DNA of 25,603 bases from a virus. This document shows, in pieces, positions 19,213 to 25,603 of this stretch. The translations under genes and the position numbers were made by a program. How positions within the stretch are numbered: position 1 is the first letter of the stretch; each line of letters begins with the position of its first letter. Location: IMG/VR virus record IMGVR_UViG_3300032265_001399, positions 1 through 25,603 of that record, one strand, 5' to 3'. The notes beneath the pieces are model-generated. The model was not told where the DNA came from and did not search any database. It worked only from the letters and a program-made list of their open reading frames with translations.

Positions 19213-21618
19213 ATGACTTATCAAGTTACATTTACACAAACTAATAATCCTGACAAACCACCTATCACTGTGGCTGACGGTGTTGTAGATAACAGCACCA
19301 GTTTAGAATTTCCAGGAAAGAATTATTCAGGCTACGGCGCTATTATTGCCAAAGATTTTTTACATTTGTTAGAAAATTTTGCCAACGATACTGCACCAAG
19401 CAATCCGGTACAGGGTCAGTTATGGTTTGATACAGCTAGCGGGATCAACTTATTAAAAGTATACGATGGAACAGCATGGGAACCAGCTGGCAGTTTAAAG
19501 AAAGCAAGTAATGCTCCTGCCGCGGCAACTGCTGGAGACTTATGGGTCAATACAAATACCAGTCAGTTATATTTGTATTCAGGTAGCACATGGACATTGA
19601 TAGGTCCACAATTTAGTGCTGGACTTGCAACAGGACCAGTAGTTGAATCTATTGTAGATACTGCTAACGTTAGCCATAATGTTGTTGTTATCTATTCTTC
19701 AAGTGCCACAAACACCACTACTAGCTATCGTGTAGCTATTATAAGCCAAGATTCTTTTACACCCAAGTCTGCAATTTCAGGATTTCCCACAATCAATACA
19801 GGCATAAATGTAGCAAGTTCTAAATCAACGGTGGATGTTGGTAGTAAATATACTGGAATCTGGGGAACAGCTAGTTCTGCGGACGGATTACTGATCAATG
19901 GATCTGCAATTGACGGCGCAAACTTTTTGCGTAGCGATACTCCTACAATTGCCAATAACACAATTAGTATTCGCAATGATGGCGGTCTAGTTATTGGATC
20001 CAACTTGGGATTTAACATTGGTATTAACGGTAACAGCACATTGTTTTATTCAAAAAACAGCGGCAATCCCATTGACTTTGCATTGAACAATAATGGTACT
20101 GTCAATACTGTACTACACATGACTGCTGATAGTAAGATTGGTATTGGAACAAACAATACAAGTCCGCAAAGTACACTAGATGTTATTGGTGGAACAACAA
20201 TTAAAGATGATCCTAGTACACAGGGAACAGCTTGGACCAGTCAAACCATAGTTACCGCTGGACAATATCTCACTAGCAATACAAATTATTATCTAGTAGT
20301 AGTTAGTGGTACCACTGGTAGTGTACCGCCTACTGATACAACTGGATCAAATATAACAGACGGCACTGCCACTATCAAATGGATTGGTGTAGTACCTAAT
20401 TATCCAGTACCTGGACGTTTAATTGTTAAAGGCACTAGCGATATTGATGCTACTAGCGGTAGTCCGTTTGATCCAGGTGGTCCAAGTATACAAACACTGG
20501 GCGGATTAAGTGTTGCCAAAAAGTCATCTTTTGGAGATGATGTTACAACATATGGACAAAACTATATCAATTACTTGGACACCAATGGTCAACCAGTTGC
20601 CGCAAGTGTATTATTACCTGGTTCAGATGCCGCAGCCAATATTTACGATATCGGATCAGTAACAAGACCTTTTAGAAACATTTTTGCACAACAGTTTCAA
20701 GGCAATTTTAGCGGAACACTAGTTGGTGGAAGTATCACAGGTAGTACTGGTATTGCTCAAAGCGCGGCAAAATTACAATCTCCTACAGTGTTGCAACTTA
20801 TCGGTGATGTAACCAGCGATGGTGTTGAATTCAACGGACAATCACAAACAGGTGTACAATCTTTTACAACCAGTATCAATCAGGGTATTATTACTAACAA
20901 AGTAGCAGCCAAAGATTCTAGTTTAACTGATACATTATTAGTTTATCGTCCAGGTACTGGATTATTAAGCATGACCAAGACTGTGTTGTTTAATCACGTT
21001 GCAACAGTACCGGTAGGTTGTGTATTTCCATATGCTGGTTTAGCAACTAATTTGCCAACAGGTTATTTACTATGTGATGGTAGTGAAGTTAAAATTGGTA
21101 GCTATCCGTCTTTATATGCTGTTATTGGTTATTCATACAAAGCGGCTTCTTTATTGCAAGGGTTGAGTACTTTTGCACTGCCTGATTTGCGAGGTAGATT
21201 TCCATTAGGCCCAGATAACATGAATAACGGGCTTACTGTTCCAGCCAAAGACGGTTCGGGAACACAGGTATCGGCTGGTGGAGGTATGGCCAATAGAGTA
21301 AACAATGTAAACGCAGATACAGTTGGATCATCTAGCGGCAGTGAAAATATTACATTATCAACAAGCAACTTGCCAGATCATAAACACAATTTAAATGATG
21401 GTGTACAGCAGTTTTATGCAGTTGGTTCTCCTAATCCAGGAACTGATCCTAACACAAATATTAACATTGGCAAAGGCTTAACAGCCCAAGCACAAAGTGG
21501 TCAGGGTTACGGCTTAACAGATAGCGGTAGTGTAATTTCTAATACATACGCCACGCCAATCACAGTTATGAACCCATACACAACAATGAATTATATAATC
21601 TTTACTGGTGTGATCTAA
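19213..21618 (+). CDS. Tail fibre with C-terminal phage tail-collar domain (801 aa)
   Basis: AGGAG at 19200-19204 lies 8 bases before the ATG. Residues about 1-145 are the N-terminal domain shared with the next two fibre genes (GKNYSGYG, LLENFAN, GQLWFD, GDLWVN, LIGPQ). The middle is beta-rich, with fibre-type motifs such as STLDVIGG and a GTTGSVPPTDTTG module (about 339-395). Next come a LGS-type pre-terminal segment (IYDIGSVTRPFRNIFAQQFQGNFSG near 476-500) and a phage tail-collar domain from residue 599 (VPVGCVFPYAG; LLCDGSE; LPDLRGRF at 656-663). LPDHKH at 720-725 supplies an HxH pair like the metal-binding histidines of some fibre tips. The protein ends in the typical MNPYTTMNYIIFTGVI. 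It probably forms a trimeric fibre for host contact. Its stop overlaps the next ATG by one base (TAATG). Confidence 0.88.
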   Translation: MTYQVTFTQTNNPDKPPITVADGVVDNSTSLEFPGKNYSGYGAIIAKDFLHLLENFANDTAPSNPVQGQLWFDTASGINLLKVYDGTAWEPAGSLKKASNAPAAATAGDLWVNTNTSQLYLYSGSTWTLIGPQFSAGLATGPVVESIVDTANVSHNVVVIYSSSATNTTTSYRVAIISQDSFTPKSAISGFPTINTGINVASSKSTVDVGSKYTGIWGTASSADGLLINGSAIDGANFLRSDTPTIANNTISIRNDGGLVIGSNLGFNIGINGNSTLFYSKNSGNPIDFALNNNGTVNTVLHMTADSKIGIGTNNTSPQSTLDVIGGTTIKDDPSTQGTAWTSQTIVTAGQYLTSNTNYYLVVVSGTTGSVPPTDTTGSNITDGTATIKWIGVVPNYPVPGRLIVKGTSDIDATSGSPFDPGGPSIQTLGGLSVAKKSSFGDDVTTYGQNYINYLDTNGQPVAASVLLPGSDAAANIYDIGSVTRPFRNIFAQQFQGNFSGTLVGGSITGSTGIAQSAAKLQSPTVLQLIGDVTSDGVEFNGQSQTGVQSFTTSINQGIITNKVAAKDSSLTDTLLVYRPGTGLLSMTKTVLFNHVATVPVGCVFPYAGLATNLPTGYLLCDGSEVKIGSYPSLYAVIGYSYKAASLLQGLSTFALPDLRGRFPLGPDNMNNGLTVPAKDGSGTQVSAGGGMANRVNNVNADTVGSSSGSENITLSTSNLPDHKHNLNDGVQQFYAVGSPNPGTDPNTNINIGKGLTAQAQSGQGYGLTDSGSVISNTYATPITVMNPYTTMNYIIFTGVI

Positions 21619-22748
21619 TGAGCTATACGATAAAATTAACAAATAACAACACGTTAACTGAGATAATTGACGGTACAATTAATCAGACAAGTACAGATCT
21701 AACACTTGTAGGAAAAAATTCTACAGGATACGGAATCTATTTCAACGATAATTTTGTACATTTACTAGAAAACTTTGCAAATACAAGTCAGCCAAACAAT
21801 CCAATTACTGGGCAAGTTTGGTTTGACACTACACAAAATAGGCTAAAAGTTTATGATGGTGCTCAGTTTAAAGTAACAGGCGGAACACTGGTAAGTGCTA
21901 CAGTTCCTAGTAGCTTGACAACTGGCGATATTTGGATCAACAGTGCTACAGCACAGCTTTATTTTAATGATGGTATTAGTAATGTGCTAGCTGGCCCACT
22001 ATACACTAGCAGTCAAGGACAGAGCGGATTTATTGTAGATACTATTCTTGATATTAACAAAGTTCCCCATACAATTGTATATTTGTATTGTGCCAGTAAT
22101 TTATTAGGAGTGTTTGCTTCCGAAGCATTTACACCTGCAACTCCAATTAGCGGATATGCAGGTAGTATTAGTGTTGGTTTTAATGTGAGTAGTTATAGTG
22201 GAGTTCAGTTTAATGTTCCTGTATTAACAGCGGCCAATTTATTGGGCGCCGACGGGCATACACTGTATTCTGCAGACAGTTTTGTATCAACTAACGGAAA
22301 TTCTACAATTTCTAGCGGTACACTGACTATTCAAAATACATCACTTACACCAGCACTAGTATTAGGAGCAGGCAGCAACAACGAAATTAACTCATCCACT
22401 AGCACATTTCAAATTAAATCAAATACCGCAAATCAGAATTTTGAGGTAGCCACACTAAGTAGCACTGGATTAACTTCAGCTATCTATATCAGCTCTCAAA
22501 ACAAATTTATGGGTATCTTTAAAGGTACTCCAACAGCCGCATTAGATGTAAACGGAGCAATTAAATCAACTTCGACTATTACAGCTACTGGAGCAATTTC
22601 TGCTTCTGCCCTGACTGTAACTAGCAGTTATACACCTTCTAGTGCTACAAGTACAGGTACTACTGGGCAGATTGCTTGGGATGCAAACTACATTTATGTT
22701 TGTACAGCTACGAATACATGGCGAAGAGCGCCGCTGAGTACGTGGTAA
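21618..22748 (+). CDS. Short tail-fibre paralogue with CTATNTW C-terminus (376 aa)
   Basis: The ATG overlaps the previous TAA as TAATG, so it is probably translated by termination-reinitiation; I see no strong ribosome site of its own. Residues about 1-130 match the shared fibre N-domain (GKNSTGYG, LLENFAN, GQVWFD, LKVYDG, LTTGDIW). The middle holds AALDVNGAIKST, a fibre-shaft motif. The C-terminus (GQIAWDANYIYVCTATNTWRRAPLSTW) is a recurrent terminal motif in phage structural proteins. It lacks the collar domain of the preceding gene and the G2-like domain of the following one. It may be a fibre or a fibre-associated subunit with a different tip. Function is inferred from paralogy. Confidence 0.8.
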   Translation: MSYTIKLTNNNTLTEIIDGTINQTSTDLTLVGKNSTGYGIYFNDNFVHLLENFANTSQPNNPITGQVWFDTTQNRLKVYDGAQFKVTGGTLVSATVPSSLTTGDIWINSATAQLYFNDGISNVLAGPLYTSSQGQSGFIVDTILDINKVPHTIVYLYCASNLLGVFASEAFTPATPISGYAGSISVGFNVSSYSGVQFNVPVLTAANLLGADGHTLYSADSFVSTNGNSTISSGTLTIQNTSLTPALVLGAGSNNEINSSTSTFQIKSNTANQNFEVATLSSTGLTSAIYISSQNKFMGIFKGTPTAALDVNGAIKSTSTITATGAISASALTVTSSYTPSSATSTGTTGQIAWDANYIYVCTATNTWRRAPLSTW

Positions 22749-22764
22749 TAAGAGCTAAAATAAT

Positions 22765-22772
22765 GATAAATA
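22765..22772 (+). promoter_or_regulatory. Putative T4-type late promoter box (GATAAATA)
   Basis: GATAAATA lies in the 48-base gap between the 376-aa and 498-aa fibre genes, 24 bases before the ATG at 22797. It is the same TGATAAATA found before 18601. Ribosome-site candidates downstream are AAGGA (22782-22786) and GGAG (22791-22794). The repeat of the box in the only two gene gaps of about 50 bases inside the module supports a promoter role. Confidence 0.55.
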
Positions 22773-22796
22773 CTCAAGAATAAGGAAACAGGAGCA

Positions 22797-24293
22797 ATGG
22801 CATATACAATTAACAAATACAACGGGACGCTACTTGTAACAGTCGCGGACGGTACTGTTGATGCAACTACTGATTTAAAATTAGTGGGCAAAAATTACGC
22901 AGGCTATGGAGCAATCCAGAACGAAAATTTCGTTTACTTACTAGAAAATTTTGCAAATTCAACATCTCCTGCCAATCCTTTAACAGGTCAAATTTGGTTT
23001 GATAGTTCATCGAGTAAATTAAAATTCTGGGACGGTAGTAAATTCCGTACAACTGGTGGTGCAGAAATTGGACCAACAGCTCCAAGTGGACTAACAACTG
23101 GCGATTTTTGGTTCGATACAGTCACTAGTCAGCTATTTGCATGGAACGGAACAACATTTACATTGATTGGACCACAGGCGGTTGCCGGATCTGCTACAAC
23201 GCAGATGTTGAGTACAAGTTTAAAAGACAACTTTGGTACTAGTCATACAGTAATTGAAGCTATTGACAACGGACAAGTTATCTTTATTATCAGCCCAGAT
23301 AGTGCATTTACACTAGATGGACAAGTAAACCCAATCACAGGATTTACACAAATTCAACAAGGTGTTACGCTATGTTATACAAACAATACCGGTGCACCTG
23401 GTGTTACAACTAGTAACCACAGATTCTGGGGAACAGCAACTAACGCAGATCGTTTAGGCGGTCTAAGTGCATCAAGCTATGTTCAAGCTGGCTCAGCGGC
23501 ATTTAGCACAGTAGTTAACTTTGCAGACGTAGGTTATACAGTTGGTAATCCTGTTGCACGTTTGCGTGTGTTTAATAATAACAGTAGCACTCCTACAATT
23601 CAAAATACCAGTAACAATACCATTGTTTTCCAAACGACAGTAAGCTCTAGTACAGTTACTCCATTGCAACTAGTAGGTGCAGATGTACTTCCAGGTACTA
23701 CAACAACTAGCAATTTAGGTAATCAAAATTATCAGTGGGCCAGTGTATGGGCAACTACATTTAATGGTAATGCTACCAGTGCCAATAATTTAGTTATTGG
23801 CGGTGTTAATTTTGCAGGTAGTGTATCAACAAGCCCAGGAACAGTTGTAGCTCGAGATGGTAGCGGTAATGTTAATGCCAATACATTTAACGGTGCAAGT
23901 ACAACTAGTTACTACGCTGACTTGGCAGAAAAATATCTACCAGATCCTGCACATACGTATACTCCGGGTACAGTTGTAAAAGTTGGCGGACCTGCAGAAA
24001 TTTGTGCTGCCGGTATGGGCGATAAAGCAATTGGTGCAATAAGTACAGCTCCGGGTTATATGATGAATTCAGAGTTGGAAGGCGGGCAGTATGTTGCACT
24101 TAAAGGACGCATCCCAGTTAGAGTATTTGGCGGATGCACCAAAGGAGACCAAATGGCTCCATACGGTGACGGCCTTGCCGCAAGTATTCCAGGATTTTTA
24201 GGAGGCGATACTGTTAATAACAGTTGTTTTGCAATAGCTTTAGAAGATTGCTCTAACACCGATGAAACACTTGTTGAATGTGTAATACTTTAA
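22797..24293 (+). CDS. Tail fibre paralogue with C-terminal G2/chaperone-like domain (498 aa)
   Basis: The shared N-domain covers about residues 1-132 (GKNYAGYG, LLENFAN, GQIWFD, LTTGDFWFD, LIGPQ). HRFWGTATNADRLGG (near 203-217) and an 'LGNQNYQWASVWATTFNGNATSA' shaft segment follow. The C-terminal domain, from YYADLAEKYLPD (about 373) to the end, contains GTVVKVGG, GAISTAPGYMMNSE, VALKGRIPVRVFG and CTKGD. It resembles the terminal domains of phage fibres related to Peptidase_G2/intramolecular chaperones, where an autocleaved domain aids trimer folding. Whether this one cleaves is unknown, because I cannot identify the cleavage residues by eye. It is preceded by a late-promoter-like box. The next gene begins 17 bases after its stop. 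Confidence 0.82.
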   Translation: MAYTINKYNGTLLVTVADGTVDATTDLKLVGKNYAGYGAIQNENFVYLLENFANSTSPANPLTGQIWFDSSSSKLKFWDGSKFRTTGGAEIGPTAPSGLTTGDFWFDTVTSQLFAWNGTTFTLIGPQAVAGSATTQMLSTSLKDNFGTSHTVIEAIDNGQVIFIISPDSAFTLDGQVNPITGFTQIQQGVTLCYTNNTGAPGVTTSNHRFWGTATNADRLGGLSASSYVQAGSAAFSTVVNFADVGYTVGNPVARLRVFNNNSSTPTIQNTSNNTIVFQTTVSSSTVTPLQLVGADVLPGTTTTSNLGNQNYQWASVWATTFNGNATSANNLVIGGVNFAGSVSTSPGTVVARDGSGNVNANTFNGASTTSYYADLAEKYLPDPAHTYTPGTVVKVGGPAEICAAGMGDKAIGAISTAPGYMMNSELEGGQYVALKGRIPVRVFGGCTKGDQMAPYGDGLAASIPGFLGGDTVNNSCFAIALEDCSNTDETLVECVIL

Positions 24294-24310
24294 GAAGCAA
24301 AGGATAAAAA

Positions 24311-25207
24311 ATGGCTGGACAAGGCACAAGAATACTTGCTAGTGACTATAATGCAATTCAATCAGTAGTTGCTACTGTATTGGGTCCCGGCTCGGGTTCA
24401 CTTGGTTACGGCCAAACAGTTACTAGCAATCAAACATCAGTTGGCGCAAAGATTACAGCATCAATGTGGCAAACACTACGAAATGATCTATTAGCGGCAC
24501 GCCAACATCAAACTGGTGCAAACGAAAGTGGAAATTTAACAGCACCCAGTACAGGAATACTTGTTAGAGAATATGATCGTGCGGCATACTATGCATACGC
24601 ACAACTAATACAAACAAACGCATTAACTACACCCCCAGCTGGACAAGCGTCATTGGTTACTTTGGCCAATGGTACTAGAACCGCCGCTTGGAACGGAACT
24701 CTTAATCATGTAGTGAGTCTCAATTTTGGTAGTTATGCCGGAGCAAGATTCTTTTTTAATGCAGGTAGTAATATTCAAATAAGCGGTAGTAACACAAATG
24801 TCCCAGCAGACGGAAGTCAAGCAAAAAGCAACGACTGGGCAACCATTCTAGCTAACATGGGTACTATTACCATGAACTATAATAGTACAAGTACAACAGG
24901 ATCAGGAAGCACTGCTGGTAATATTGGTTTTTACCAACTGACCACTAGTCCACAAACTATATTCACAAAATCTACAGCTAGTCCTACTTATAGTCCAAAC
25001 CAGTATGATATACTAGCTCAAGTTGATGGAACTGGCGCCATTGTTACTTTTACAATTCAATTCCAAGATTTATCTGGACAACCAAATCCTCCTTGGGGTA
25101 CTGATGAGTATGTGGAAGGCACATTGAGTAGTCTAGTACAGACTTACTACGCAACTGGTTCCAATGTGTCAGTGGCACTGCCAATCATTACGCAGTCAGG
25201 ACCTTAA
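24311..25207 (+). CDS. Putative virion structural protein (298 aa)
   Basis: AAAGGA (24299-24304) lies 6 bases before the ATG. The N-terminus (TRILASDYNAIQSVVATVLG, then GSGSLGYGQ) and SMWQTLRNDLLAARQHQTG (about 57-75) form a probably helical segment. I recognise it as similar to proteins beside fibre genes in T4-like aquatic phages. The rest is Thr/Ser/Asn/Gly-rich and beta-like, including FGSYAGARFFFNAGSNIQISG (near 144-164), and ends in VALPIITQSGP. There is no signal peptide, membrane segment or enzyme motif. It appears to share a transcript with the preceding fibre gene and closes the late structural block. Function is not assigned; a tail-associated role is inferred. Confidence 0.7.
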   Translation: MAGQGTRILASDYNAIQSVVATVLGPGSGSLGYGQTVTSNQTSVGAKITASMWQTLRNDLLAARQHQTGANESGNLTAPSTGILVREYDRAAYYAYAQLIQTNALTTPPAGQASLVTLANGTRTAAWNGTLNHVVSLNFGSYAGARFFFNAGSNIQISGSNTNVPADGSQAKSNDWATILANMGTITMNYNSTSTTGSGSTAGNIGFYQLTTSPQTIFTKSTASPTYSPNQYDILAQVDGTGAIVTFTIQFQDLSGQPNPPWGTDEYVEGTLSSLVQTYYATGSNVSVALPIITQSGP

Positions 25208-25219
25208 TCCTCTAATCCG

Positions 25220-25248
25220 TTGACAAGATAATTACTGTAGTGTATTAT
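25220..25248 (+). promoter_or_regulatory. Putative sigma-70 promoter (TTGACA-17-TATTAT)
   Basis: TTGACA at 25220-25225 matches the -35 consensus exactly. TATTAT at 25243-25248 matches five of six -10 positions, and the spacer is 17 bases. It lies in the 60-base gap before the last gene, with GGAG (25258-25261) 6 bases before the ATG at 25268. Unlike the GATAAATA boxes, this looks like a host-type promoter for early or middle expression. Confidence 0.65.
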
Positions 25249-25267
25249 ATACATTACGGAGTTATCT

Positions 25268-25603
25268 ATGGACGAAAGAATTGAAAAAGCATTTGCTGTT
25301 GCCAATTATATGGCAACATTGTCAAACCAGCGAAGAATAATATTAGAAGAATACAATCAAAAGTTGATATACTACATCAACGGTGCCACATTTAAGATCA
25401 GTCCTGAATTAATTAATTTTACCAAAACCATGCTGGATCTTGAACACACAGAAGATGTGGCATTTCTCGACTTTAATAATTTGCCAGTTATTATCAAAGA
25501 TGTTCAAAAGTTTTTTGATGACATCACTCTAATTTATTTTGAATCTACAAATAGCTATGCGGCCAACTATGCAGAGTTAAGAACCAAAAGAAAAATTTCA
25601 GAT
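25268..25603 (+). CDS. Small helical protein of unknown function (3' partial)
   Basis: The frame is open from the ATG at 25268 to the right edge: 112 codons without a stop, starting MDERIEKAFAVANYMATLSN. GGAG lies 6 bases upstream, and a consensus-like sigma-70 promoter precedes it. The visible part is charged and probably mostly helical (QRRIILEEYNQKLIYYINGA; FTKTMLDLEHTEDVAFLDFN; IIKDVQKFFDDITLIYFES). It differs from the Thr/Ser/Gly-rich fibre proteins to its left. I see no membrane segment or known motif. It may be a non-structural or assembly-related protein, but I do not recognise the family. The C-terminus is outside the window. Confidence 0.8.
   Translation, partial: MDERIEKAFAVANYMATLSNQRRIILEEYNQKLIYYINGATFKISPELINFTKTMLDLEHTEDVAFLDFNNLPVIIKDVQKFFDDITLIYFESTNSYAANYAELRTKRKISD

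Noticed and set aside
25208-25219. Terminator after the 298-aa gene
   Set aside because: Only short, weak GGA/TCC complementarity near the stop and no T run; not enough to call.

Overview
The window is a stretch of an AT-rich, tailed-phage genome. It carries a late, virion-structural module with all genes on the + strand, packed with gaps of 0-60 bases. Several features suggest a T4-like myovirus of the kind that infects aquatic bacteria (cyanophage/pelagiphage-type). These are a giant mosaic structural protein, three tail-fibre paralogues sharing the GKN-x-x-GYG / LLENFAN / GQ-x-WFD N-terminal domain, a tail-collar domain, and two TGATAAATA boxes resembling T4-type late promoters. Nothing in the window identifies the host directly, and the phage group is an inference from family resemblance.

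Layout: (1) 1-15153, the 3' part of a giant gene that is open at the left edge (at least 5,050 residues, start outside the window). It is a mosaic of beta-rich modules, aromatic carbohydrate-binding-like modules, FG-GAP/propeller-like repeats and helical segments. (2) 15155-16888, a fibre/adhesin with an NIGT-type N-terminus and a receptor-binding-like C-terminus. (3) 16890-18548, a complete pro-kumamolisin-type serine-carboxyl peptidase (sedolisin, family S53) with all catalytic and most calcium-site positions conserved. (4) 18601-19209, a conserved small virion protein of unknown role. (5) 19213-21618, a collar-domain tail fibre. (6) 21618-22748, a shorter paralogue. (7) 22797-24293, a third paralogue with a C-terminal domain resembling intramolecular-chaperone/Peptidase_G2 domains. 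(8) 24311-25207, a putative virion protein. (9) 25268 to the right edge, a partial small helical protein behind a consensus-like sigma-70 promoter.

Gene spacing and promoter-like boxes divide the module into apparent transcription units: giant gene + fibre + peptidase (1-base gaps); 202-aa protein + collar fibre + short paralogue; third paralogue + 298-aa protein; then a separately promoted gene. The most striking item is the peptidase. It is a full-length zymogen without a signal peptide, translationally coupled to a fibre gene at the end of the giant-protein operon. It may therefore be a virion-associated or adhesin-processing enzyme, which the sequence alone cannot prove. No tRNA, rRNA, CRISPR array, insertion sequence or convincing terminator was seen.
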